Of a stretch of 64,000 nucleotides of DNA, positions 53,999 through 63,315 are shown piece after piece. The position numbers and the translations under genes are program-made. The notes beneath the pieces were generated by a model. The model ran no database searches and had not been told where the DNA came from. It saw only the letters and a list, made by a program, of their open reading frames with translations. Source of the DNA: an uncultured Porphyromonadaceae bacterium (GTDB lineage: Bacteria > Bacteroidota > Bacteroidia > Bacteroidales > Muribaculaceae); contig CANOLV010000003.1 in NCBI GenBank assembly GCA_947567425.1, forward strand, positions 62,001 through 126,000, written 5' to 3'. Numbering within the stretch: position 1 is the first letter of the stretch; every line of letters begins with the position of its first letter.

Positions 53999-54748
53999 TC
54001 AGCTTGCCGCAGTTTGGTTTGAAGATTTTTTAACTTTATCTGACTGTGTATTGTCGGCCACATCCCTCTTGGTCAGTGCATTTGTTATGTAGACCGTGAA
54101 TATCGGAAACAGAATCAAGCCTTCACCGGCGAGTATGACAGCAAGAACTTTCCCGGTAGGGGTTATGGCATTTATATTACAGCCCACTGTAGTCACGTCC
54201 ATGAACGACCACCATAGAGCTGCCCAATAGGATGTGACGCCCGGGTTGATGTAATGCTCCTCGATAAAAAACATAAGACTTGCAAAATACACCGTCGACA
54301 CAAGCAGTCCGATATATACGGAAAACAAGCTTGATATCTTGTCTGTCGACAGCACTCCCATGACTATCATAAGCACGTAAGCGGCACGTATCATCGGGAT
54401 GAACCGAGTCAGATACTGAAGCTCAGGTGACATGTGGACATTAAAATATGACAATATGTTCAAGTATGGGATGCTTATCAGAAAAAAGAATATGTGCGAG
54501 GCAAGATACATGCCTTTCTTTGGATACATGAAGAACTCCACAACACAGTCAAGCATGAAAAATATGCATATCCACAGTTGGATTTTTAGATATGTCGGAT
54601 TGGCAATAAATGAGATGTTGTGGAATGCATCCCACGATATGAGTACTATCAGTGCCAATGAGGCTAACAATACCAATGTGTGCAAGCTGCGGAGAAACAA
54701 TCTCTTCCGCGTCATGTTCGATGGCTTGCTGGTTGAAGTTGTTGACAT
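53999..54748 (-). CDS. Potassium-channel-like ion transporter with atypical selectivity filter
   Basis: 249-residue membrane protein with a voltage-gated-like architecture. Its hydrophobic segments are roughly residues 22-40, 55-72, 83-102, 115-133 and 143-162, followed by a pore region and a last segment at about 203-225. The charged segment LTRFIPMIRAAY (about 113-124) resembles S4. The filter position reads TTVGCN at 186-191 in DVTTVGCNI, where the K+ signature would be TVGYG. The cytoplasmic tail is short (about 227-249). It is divergent from the histidine-kinase-like gene across a 212-base gap. Confidence 0.8.
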   Translation of the reverse strand: MSTTSTSKPSNMTRKRLFLRSLHTLVLLASLALIVLISWDAFHNISFIANPTYLKIQLWICIFFMLDCVVEFFMYPKKGMYLASHIFFFLISIPYLNILSYFNVHMSPELQYLTRFIPMIRAAYVLMIVMGVLSTDKISSLFSVYIGLLVSTVYFASLMFFIEEHYINPGVTSYWAALWWSFMDVTTVGCNINAITPTGKVLAVILAGEGLILFPIFTVYITNALTKRDVADNTQSDKVKKSSNQTAAS

Positions 54749-54897
54749 AATCGATATTAAGTTGAAACTATCTGTGGATATAACATCTTATTTCGGGCCT
54801 ATGTTCATCGTGATTGATTTTACGCCAACGAATAATTCCTGTTAGGATGAATTTGGCTTTGATTTAACAGATATTGTTAAATGGACTCTTATAAGAT

Positions 54898-54928
54898 TTT
54901 GCAAAGTTGGATAAAACGACTATCTTTG
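54898..54928 (+). promoter_or_regulatory. Promoter for the sensor-kinase-like gene
   Basis: TTTG at 54898-54901, a 19-base spacer and TATCTTTG at 54921-54928 form a near-ideal Bacteroidota promoter, 32 bases before the start codon. Confidence 0.75.
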
Positions 54929-54960
54929 TGAAAACCTCATAAAACAAATATGCCACATTT

Positions 54961-57081
54961 ATGCGAAAACTATTTCCTATAGCCCTTATGATGCTTTCAC
55001 CGGCATTACATGGAAGCAACGCATACGACACATCGATCAATACCGAGGAATCCATAATAAGACAGTTGTATTCAGATTTAAAGGATTGCCCCAATCTGTC
55101 CGACAGCATACATACCCTCGAAAATATTGCCGATCTTACCGACGTGTCATCGAGAACTGATGTACTCGACGACATCTACGGTCTGTCGTTAAAGTCCGGT
55201 GACTATGCCAAGGCCTGCGATGTTCTGAGAAAGCAAGCTAACATAAACAGTAGAAACGACTCCATACTTCTAAGTCTGTTGGATCGAACGTTGCAGTTGC
55301 CGAAATCTGCTGATACACGTGAGACTGAGACTTTCATCCGTATGGCTCGTACTACCCGAAAATTGCTTTATGGGACTCCTGTTGACAAACAAGCGAGATT
55401 AAATGAACTCCTTGAAAGGCTTACAATGCAGCCTCCGGAAGATCTTTATGATAAGATATTTCTTCTTCATGCCATATGTGCCTATGTCAGCGACAGTTCA
55501 CAGGGTGAACTCCTGTCGAAATATATGGACGCATTCGGGCAGCTGGTCGACAAACTTCCGGAAAACAGCTATTCTATACGCAACGTCTATAATATACAGG
55601 CATCATTGGCGTATACGGAAAATGAAGAGCCGGAGAAAGCTGTCGAAGCCGACAAAAGACTTCTTGCTTCGATTGACAGTCTTGAGGCCATGTACCGAAG
55701 GGAGGGTAGGATATACCGGGATTTTGACGCTCATCGGTTCGTGATATATACACGGATATTGTCCAACTATGAATCTTTAAGCGATTCGGAGATTGAGGAG
55801 TATTATTCAAAAGCTAAAAGAATTGCATCGACAAACAAACGCGCGGGCGCCACTTATAAGCTATCTCCGCAATCGGAGATTTATTATGCAATGCATAAGA
55901 AGGACTATCCCAAGGCTCTTGCCTTGCTTAAAAGCTGCATAGACAATGAGTATCAGAAGCCAAAGCGGCGTCTGTTATTGCGTCTGATGACTGAAGCCGC
56001 TAAAGAAACGGGAGATCAGGAAGCCTTGTTGAAGGCTTCGACCGACTATAACGACATTCTTGAGGAGTATTTGGACAAAAAGTATCAGGAACGTTATAAG
56101 GAACTTGAGGTAATATATAACATCCACGAGATTAAAGAGGAATTCGCGCAATTGCAGATAGACAAGCAGGAATTGGAAAATTCGCTCCAGCGCAAGATAA
56201 TAATTATCATTTGCCTGTCATGTTTGTTTATGGCGGCCTTCATCGCCATATTGCTTTATTTAAATAAAAAATCACGGCGATTGGCTAAAACTTTGTCTGA
56301 ATCCAACGCCGCGCTTAAAGTGGAGAGCGAGAACCTGCGCCGGCTGAGGTCGGAGTCTAACAGATCCCGCGACCAGGCTCTTAAAGCCAATAGCTTAAAG
56401 TCGGACTTTATCAAAAATATGTCAAGGGAGGTCAATGTCCCGCTTCAAGCCATTACCGAGTACTCCGGGCTTATAGTTGATTGTGCCGATTCAAGCCACA
56501 AACAATATTTGGAAAGATTCTGCAGGATGGTGGAGCTTAACAGCGAATTGCTCAGCACTATGGTCAATGACATGCTGAGTCTTGCGGATTTGGAGAGCTC
56601 TTCGTCGGCTATTGTAGTCAATAGAAAGGCGGTAAACCTGTATGACTTATGCAACATGGCTGTAGATACTACCAAACATCGTGTGAGCAGTGGGGTAGTG
56701 ATGTGTTTTAATCCTGACGGCCAGCCAGACTTAAGTCTGTATACCGACCCGCAACGCGTGCAGCAGATTCTGATAAATCTCTTGTTGAATGCGGCAAAAT
56801 TCACCAGTGAAGGTTCTATTGTGCTTATGCCTAAACTTTCGGATGATAAGTCACATATATCGTTTATAGTAGAAGACACAGGGATAGGCATACCGGCAGA
56901 ACGCAAAGATTTGATATTTGAAAGATTTTATAAGTTGAACTCTGAATCCCAGGGCGCTGGATTAGGTCTGACGATATCGCGAATGTTGGCATCATTGTTA
57001 GGAGGCACATTGGATTTGGACACCAGCTATGAAAAAGGTGCCAGATTTGTTTTAACGATTCCTGTGACGGATAATAATTGA
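54961..57081 (+). CDS. Sensor histidine-kinase-like protein lacking the phospho-acceptor histidine
   Basis: 706-residue membrane protein. It has a signal peptide (about 1-20), a long periplasmic helical region (about 25-405, TPR-like), one membrane segment (about 413-434, IIIIICLSCLFMAAFIAILLYL) and a coiled cytoplasmic stretch. The dimerisation helix region reads NMSREVNVPLQAI, so Arg489 replaces the phospho-acceptor His of SHEIRTPL. The ATPase domain is intact: NLLLNAAKFTSEG (N box), DTGIGIP (G1), FERFYKL (F) and GAGLGLTIS (G2). No response-regulator gene is adjacent. The role may be as a pseudokinase or as an autophosphorylation partner of another kinase. Confidence 0.88.
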   Translation: MRKLFPIALMMLSPALHGSNAYDTSINTEESIIRQLYSDLKDCPNLSDSIHTLENIADLTDVSSRTDVLDDIYGLSLKSGDYAKACDVLRKQANINSRNDSILLSLLDRTLQLPKSADTRETETFIRMARTTRKLLYGTPVDKQARLNELLERLTMQPPEDLYDKIFLLHAICAYVSDSSQGELLSKYMDAFGQLVDKLPENSYSIRNVYNIQASLAYTENEEPEKAVEADKRLLASIDSLEAMYRREGRIYRDFDAHRFVIYTRILSNYESLSDSEIEEYYSKAKRIASTNKRAGATYKLSPQSEIYYAMHKKDYPKALALLKSCIDNEYQKPKRRLLLRLMTEAAKETGDQEALLKASTDYNDILEEYLDKKYQERYKELEVIYNIHEIKEEFAQLQIDKQELENSLQRKIIIIICLSCLFMAAFIAILLYLNKKSRRLAKTLSESNAALKVESENLRRLRSESNRSRDQALKANSLKSDFIKNMSREVNVPLQAITEYSGLIVDCADSSHKQYLERFCRMVELNSELLSTMVNDMLSLADLESSSSAIVVNRKAVNLYDLCNMAVDTTKHRVSSGVVMCFNPDGQPDLSLYTDPQRVQQILINLLLNAAKFTSEGSIVLMPKLSDDKSHISFIVEDTGIGIPAERKDLIFERFYKLNSESQGAGLGLTISRMLASLLGGTLDLDTSYEKGARFVLTIPVTDNN

Positions 57082-57094
57082 TCCGGATTAAAAA

Positions 57095-57128
57095 AAGTAT
57101 GCGGGGCTCTCACGAGTCCCGCATACTT
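57095..57128. terminator. Terminator between the sensor-kinase gene and sodB
   Basis: AAGTATGCGGG (57095-57105) pairs with CCCGCATACTT (57118-57128). The inner GCTC/GAGT region adds further pairing. It follows the plus stop by 13 bases and the minus stop by 66 bases. Confidence 0.85.
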
Positions 57129-57193
57129 CATTCATCACATTATGCTTAAAAGTGCTATAGTCGTTTATATTACGCTTTATGCGCATTTGGAAG

Positions 57194-57790
57194 TCATTTC
57201 TTTTTTGAATACCTGCTTCCTACGACATCCCAGTCTATAATATCCCAGAGCTTATGAAGCTGATCTGCCCTGCGGTTCTGGTAGTCGAGATAGTAGGCAT
57301 GTTCCCATACATCGAATGTAAGTATCGGGGTTAGTCCTTGAGTCAAAGGATTGGATGCATTCGGACCCTGAGTGATAAACAGACGTCCATCCTTGTCCTG
57401 AGACAGCCAGACCCAACCGGATCCGAATAAATCTACTCCGGCTTTTTCAAATAACTTTTTGAATTCATCAAAGCTTCCGAAATCCTTATCGATTGCTTCC
57501 CGCAGATCTCCGGTAGGTTCGCCACCACCGTCGGGAGAGAATGAGAAGAAATAGAATATGTGGTTCCACGCCTGTGAAGCATTATTATAAAGAGGGCCGT
57601 TGGCAGTCCTGATTATATCTTCCAGCGGGGTATCTTCCCATTCGGTGTCGCGGATAAGTCTGTTAAGATTGTCGATATAAGCCTTCTCGTGCTTTCCCCA
57701 GTGATAACTGATCGTCTCAGCGCTGATCACCGGTTCAAGTGCGTCAAGTGCGTATGGGAGTTTGGGCTGTAAATAAGTGTTTGTTTCCAT
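57194..57790 (-). CDS. sodB: Superoxide dismutase (Fe/Mn family)
   Basis: Dismutates superoxide in the cytoplasm. Start is the ATG at 57790 (Met-Glu-Thr-Asn-Thr-Tyr-Leu), because family members begin with a PKLPYALDALEP segment and the longer frame adds an unlikely polar leader. Of its 198 residues, metal ligands are in the family positions: the first His in the N-terminal half, His of ASQAWNHIFYF, and the DVWEHAYYLDYQN pair. Fe- or cambialistic-type features include the Gln before Trp-Asn-His; metal choice needs testing. It stands alone with a 260-base gap upstream to the HAD gene in which I see no clear promoter. Confidence 0.94.
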   Translation of the reverse strand: METNTYLQPKLPYALDALEPVISAETISYHWGKHEKAYIDNLNRLIRDTEWEDTPLEDIIRTANGPLYNNASQAWNHIFYFFSFSPDGGGEPTGDLREAIDKDFGSFDEFKKLFEKAGVDLFGSGWVWLSQDKDGRLFITQGPNASNPLTQGLTPILTFDVWEHAYYLDYQNRRADQLHKLWDIIDWDVVGSRYSKKK

Positions 57791-58050
57791 TATTGATATT
57801 TTTTGTTTTTCAATTTGTATATGACTTAAACACCTCATATTTTCAAAAGTTCTGTACGTCAACAAAATTTCAGAGCATTTGAAGTTTGTAAACGTATATT
57901 ATAATATTGTTGGCTTAACGTATCGGTTGAGCATCGGTGGATTTATTCGCCCCCTTGGCTCTGTATATGTTTCCCATAATATACATTATGTTAAATTGTA
58001 ATATCGGATAACCTGCCTATATGCTCGCTTATCGCATTTGTCTCACCTAT

Positions 58051-58848
58051 TTATATCAGCTTGAGATGTTCCAATGCATTGCGGATTCCGTCATCGTCAA
58101 CGTTGTCGGTCACATAATCGGCCGCTTTCTTGACTTCATCTGAAGCATTGCCCATTGCCACGCCGACCGCGGCTTCCTTTAACATTGGGATGTCGTTGCC
58201 TCCGTCGCCGAAAGCCACAGTGTCCGCCATATTAATTCCGCAATAATCGGCGATAATCTTTATCCCTTTGGCTTTCGTGTTTCCCTTGGCCGTTAAATCA
58301 ACGAATGTCGGATACCATCGGTTAAATTCGCATCTTGGAAGTTCTCGTGCAATCTCCTTTTCTATATCTTCTCCAAAAAATATAGTCATTTGATAAATCG
58401 GCTTTTTAACGGCTTCCGCGAATGACGTTTCCGGTAATTTGTCGACATGAAGAAATTCGTAAAAAATACTTCTTACCTCTTTGTCCGGATTACATACTTT
58501 AATCTCATGTTCTGAAACAAAGATTGACGGATAACCGCCCTTTTCCGCTATCTCTGCCATTTTGGCAACTTCATCTGATGGAATTTCACTTTCATAAAGC
58601 ACTTTCTTACCTACGAAGCAGTACGAACCATTCATCGTGATGTATCCATCTATCAGATCTGCATCCTGAAGTTCTTTCAAGTTATTGATAATCATATATG
58701 GACGGCCTGTCGATATAAAGATTTTATGCCCGTTGGCCTTAGCTTTTTTTAATGCCTCGACAGTCGTTGAGGGTACCCGGTGGGTATTGAAGCTTACCAA
58801 TGTTCCGTCTATGTCGAAAAATAATGCTTTCACTTTTGAATCATGCAT
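58051..58848 (-). CDS. HAD-superfamily phosphatase (Cof type)
   Basis: 265-residue hydrolase. The ATG at 58848 (Met-His-Asp-Ser-Lys-Val-Lys-Ala) begins directly before the motif I DIDGTLV. FISTGRPYMII (motif II) and the cap domain are followed by KAKGIKIIADYCGI and motif IV FGDGGNDIPML. ADYVTDNVDDDGI near the end fits Cof-type sugar-phosphate or flavin phosphatases. Substrate cannot be told from sequence. On the same strand 161 bases downstream of the small basic gene, after a hairpin. Confidence 0.9.
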   Translation of the reverse strand: MHDSKVKALFFDIDGTLVSFNTHRVPSTTVEALKKAKANGHKIFISTGRPYMIINNLKELQDADLIDGYITMNGSYCFVGKKVLYESEIPSDEVAKMAEIAEKGGYPSIFVSEHEIKVCNPDKEVRSIFYEFLHVDKLPETSFAEAVKKPIYQMTIFFGEDIEKEIARELPRCEFNRWYPTFVDLTAKGNTKAKGIKIIADYCGINMADTVAFGDGGNDIPMLKEAAVGVAMGNASDEVKKAADYVTDNVDDDGIRNALEHLKLI

Positions 58849-58930
58849 AATATATTGTATATGTAGTATAACAATTGAACAAATTAAAAGGTTACTGAGT
58901 ACGCACTCCCCCACTATACTTTCGCCTATA

Positions 58931-58974
58931 TATCGAGAAGGAGGACGAACATCGGTTCATCCTCCTTCTCGATA
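58931..58974 (-). terminator. Hairpin between the small basic gene and the HAD gene
   Basis: TATCGAGAAGGAGGA (58931-58945) pairs perfectly with TCCTCCTTCTCGATA (58960-58974); GAAC (58947-58950) and GTTC (58955-58958) pair inside. On the minus strand it follows the stop of the 59009-59194 gene. No T-tract follows. Confidence 0.7.
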
Positions 58975-59008
58975 ACTGTCTACATGCTTAAGCTAAGTCC
59001 TTATCCGG

Positions 59009-59194
59009 TCAGCACAGACCTTTATCCTGTCCGTGTTTTAGAACAGCTTCACAGATAAAATCAGTAATGCTGTCCACTTGCTGTAGAACCGCATGTACAG
59101 TTGCCGGGGCATTGAAGCCGTAGCGCTTTACTGTCGACTTCTTCCTGCCGGCTCCTGGACGTCTTCCGCCTCTTTTCTTTGCAAAGTTTTCCAT
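59009..59194 (-). CDS. Small basic protein with GGRRPGAGRKK motif
   Basis: 61-residue protein, start ATG 59194 (Met-Glu-Asn-Phe-Ala-Lys-Lys-Arg). The first 25 residues are highly basic (GGRRPGAGRKKS). The remainder (VKRYGFNAPATVHAVLQQVDSITDFICEAVLKH) resembles a short ribbon-helix-helix-like DNA-binding or repressor segment. Similar GGRRPGAGRK starts occur in small regulatory and phage-related proteins. A TAAATTTG box is at 59276-59269 and a long hairpin follows the gene, so it looks like an independently transcribed unit. No toxin-like neighbour is seen. Confidence 0.6.
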   Translation of the reverse strand: MENFAKKRGGRRPGAGRKKSTVKRYGFNAPATVHAVLQQVDSITDFICEAVLKHGQDKGLC

Positions 59195-59268
59195 AATTTC
59201 GCCTAAATCTAATAGCACAATTAACTTAATAATATTGGTGTCTTTCTAAACAGATACCAGAAACTATG

Positions 59269-59276
59269 CAAATTTA
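59269..59276 (-). promoter_or_regulatory. -7 box TAAATTTG for the small basic gene
   Basis: The minus strand reads TAAATTTG at 59276-59269, 75 bases before the start codon at 59194. Without a -33 match, confidence is limited. Confidence 0.45.
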
Positions 59277-59439
59277 CAAAAAAGCAGACAAGAAGTTAAC
59301 TTTTTAATATATTTTTTATCTTAAAACCGTTACTTATATGATTATGTGCAAATATAATCCCGTTATTTTAGTATTTTTATGAATGCGTGGCAATAAAATA
59401 GCAGTCTTGCCGAAGATGAAGTAATTATTGGACGGACTC

Positions 59440-59712
59440 TTAAGGATTGAGTAGATCGGTGTTCCGGAACTGAAGGATTTCCAATGTATGGGTGAGAATC
59501 TCCTTGGGCTGGCTGTGCGGATTGATGCGGTCAGCTGCCAGATAGTCAGTTATGGCATTTTTGACTTTACCCTCTTTCCAATATAGCTTTCCTCGTTCGA
59601 GATATGCCAGCCAGCATCTGTCGTCGGATTCTATAATTTTGGAAAGCTCAACAATGGATGTCTCCAATGTGTTATTATTAATAATGTGTATTATTTTTTC
59701 ACTAATGTCCAT
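59440..59712 (-). CDS. Small TPR-like protein
   Basis: 90-residue acidic-basic mixed protein, start ATG 59712 (Met-Asp-Ile-Ser-Glu-Lys-Ile-Ile-His). The frame's longer start would run into the divergent promoter region. Residues about 30-65 form one TPR-like helical pair (CWLAYLERGKLYWKEGKVKNAITDYLAADRINP). Function unknown. Divergent from the MINPP-like gene with a 38-base gap that holds two opposed -7 boxes. Confidence 0.72.
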   Translation of the reverse strand: MDISEKIIHIINNNTLETSIVELSKIIESDDRCWLAYLERGKLYWKEGKVKNAITDYLAADRINPHSQPKEILTHTLEILQFRNTDLLNP

Positions 59713-59721
59713 TTTTTGTCT

Positions 59722-59743
59722 TAATTTTGAGACTGCAAAAATA
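59722..59743. promoter_or_regulatory. Two opposed, overlapping -7 boxes between the TPR gene and the MINPP gene
   Basis: The plus strand has TAATTTTG at 59722-59729, and the minus strand has TATTTTTG at 59743-59736. Only 6 bases separate them, and each points across the other's start point. Initiation about 6 bases after each box would give transcripts overlapping at their 5' ends. Neither has an ideal -33 box. Confidence 0.5.
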
Positions 59744-59750
59744 TAAACAA

Positions 59751-61016
59751 ATGAAGTTACATCTTTTATCAATTGCCGTTTTTTTTAGTCTTGCGACTTC
59801 TTTGAGCGCGATTAATCCTACGGCTACCGATTATTCGGCGGATGAATGCCAGGGAAGTGCCACCCCCTATCCTATACCGGATCCCGCCTTGACCGTATTC
59901 CCCGATTCGCTGACCCCTGTTATGATCAACCATGTCGGGCGACATGGAGCGAGGTATGCTTCTTCATCAAAAAGGTCGGTGAAATTGAAGTCAATTCTCC
60001 ATAAGGCTGATTCGGCAGGAACCATAACCCCCGAAGGACGTAAGCTCATGGATCTGGTGGACCGGGTCATGAAAATCAGCGACAAGCAGTGGGGAGCTCT
60101 TGACTCATTGGGCATGGCCGAACAACGTGGCATCGCATCGAGAATGTATATGCGATATCCGTCGCTGTTTGCACAAGGACGTGTGGCGGCTTTGTCGTCC
60201 TACGCTCCACGATGTATAATGAGTATGTACTCGTTTACTCATCAATTGGCCCGCATGAACAATAAGGTCAAGATATACACCAATTCAGGTCGCCAGAATT
60301 CTCCGTTGATGCGTCCGTTCGACCTGGATCAGGACTATATTGAATATCGCAGCACTCAACCTTACGACAGTGTATACTCCAGCTTTATAAAGGAGCATAC
60401 ACCTTTGGCTCCTGTCTATAGGGTTCTTGGCGAGAAATTTGAGATTTCCCAACATGATGCCATGGATTTTGCCCACACGATGTATGGGTTCCTGTCGGGA
60501 ATGAGCGCGATCAGTCTGCCTAATCAGTTGCCCGATTACTTTACTTCGGAGGAATACAATGCACTGTGGGCATGTAATAATTTGGGGCAATACCTCGAAC
60601 GGACGGCAAATACGATATCATCGATTCCTGCCGATATTACTTCAGATCTGCTGTTGAACCTGATTGTCACTACCGACGAGGTTATTGCGGGAAAGTCCGA
60701 CGAATATGTTCAATTGCGTTTTGGCCATGCGGAGACTCTTATGCCTCTCCTGTCACTGATGAGACTGAAAGGATGCTACTATCTCACCAATTATTTTGAC
60801 TCGGTAGGACTGCATTGGAAGAATTTCCACGTAGTACCTATGGCTTCCAACCTGCAGCTCGTCATATTTAAAAGCAAAAGTGGCAGATATTATGTCAGGC
60901 TTGAGTTGAATGAGGTCCCCACTCCATTGATCCCCGGCAACAATAATATATATGTGGAATGGGACAAAGCTAAAGATTATCTTCAGCATTGTCTGCCTGT
61001 CGACAGGCAATTATGA
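59751..61016 (+). CDS. Histidine acid phosphatase, MINPP/phytase-like
   Basis: 421-residue secreted phosphatase with signal peptide (about 1-20, LHLLSIAVFFSLATSLSA). The catalytic RHGxR motif is NHVGRHGARYAS (phospho-acceptor His), and the partner motif is HAE in FGHAETLMPLL. The HAE rather than HD is the mark of multiple inositol polyphosphate phosphatases, which dephosphorylate phytate in gut Bacteroidota (family knowledge). Start ATG 59751 (Met-Lys-Leu-His-Leu-Leu) is the one following the -7 box by 22 bases. Periplasmic or surface release of phosphate and inositol is the likely role. Confidence 0.9.
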   Translation: MKLHLLSIAVFFSLATSLSAINPTATDYSADECQGSATPYPIPDPALTVFPDSLTPVMINHVGRHGARYASSSKRSVKLKSILHKADSAGTITPEGRKLMDLVDRVMKISDKQWGALDSLGMAEQRGIASRMYMRYPSLFAQGRVAALSSYAPRCIMSMYSFTHQLARMNNKVKIYTNSGRQNSPLMRPFDLDQDYIEYRSTQPYDSVYSSFIKEHTPLAPVYRVLGEKFEISQHDAMDFAHTMYGFLSGMSAISLPNQLPDYFTSEEYNALWACNNLGQYLERTANTISSIPADITSDLLLNLIVTTDEVIAGKSDEYVQLRFGHAETLMPLLSLMRLKGCYYLTNYFDSVGLHWKNFHVVPMASNLQLVIFKSKSGRYYVRLELNEVPTPLIPGNNNIYVEWDKAKDYLQHCLPVDRQL

Positions 61017-61042
61017 TGACATATCGTCGGCGATACCACATC

Positions 61043-61074
61043 TTTAGGAGGTTATTTTTCTGTAACCTCCTAAA
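61043..61074 (+). terminator. Hairpin after the MINPP-like gene
   Basis: TTTAGGAGGTTA (61043-61054) pairs perfectly with TAACCTCCTAAA (61063-61074) around an 8-base T-rich loop, 26 bases after the stop. No T-tract follows. Confidence 0.72.
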
Positions 61075-61110
61075 CTGTATGGCCGGATATGTGTTGTTAT
61101 AGTCAGTGAT

Positions 61111-61146
61111 GACATCCGGACGTGACAAATTGTCCTCACGGATGTC
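61111..61146 (+). promoter_or_regulatory. Second hairpin upstream of groES
   Basis: GACATCCG (61111-61118) pairs with CGGATGTC (61139-61146). It lies between the MINPP hairpin and the groES promoter region. Function not clear; it may be a second terminator or a regulatory structure. Confidence 0.35.
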
Positions 61147-61157
61147 CTGAATCAGGA

Positions 61158-61179
61158 TTGGCACACTATGTGCTATAAT
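61158..61179 (+). promoter_or_regulatory. Candidate groESL promoter: sigma-54-like element overlapping an inverted repeat
   Basis: TTGGCAC (61158-61164), six bases, then TGCT (61171-61174) match the -24 GG / -12 GC layout with correct spacing. The G/R and first T of the consensus differ. GCACA (61161-61165) and TGTGC (61169-61173) form a 13-base inverted repeat, and TATAAT follows at 61174-61179. No Bacteroidota -7 box is seen in the groES upstream region. No CIRCE element is recognised. Confidence 0.35.
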
Positions 61180-61235
61180 GACATTAGAGTGATTAACCAA
61201 ATATTGTATATAACATATATTAAAAACATAGTATT

Positions 61236-63162
<1,927 letters not shown>

Positions 63163-63198
63163 TAATCCCGTCGCTACGACATCTCAACCATACCATAT

Positions 63199-63227
63199 AA
63201 AGCTCCGGACATGTCCGGAGCTTTTTT
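63199..63227 (+). terminator. Rho-independent terminator after groEL
   Basis: AAAGCTCCGGAC (63199-63210) pairs perfectly with GTCCGGAGCTTT (63213-63224) over an AT loop, followed by TTT to 63227. Confidence 0.92.
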
Positions 63228-63315
63228 AGTGTCTTTTGCAAATTTTTCCGATTTAGTTCCGCTTTTTCCGGAATAAATAGCTATATTCGTTCCTGCATAT
63301 AATATAGAATGATAA

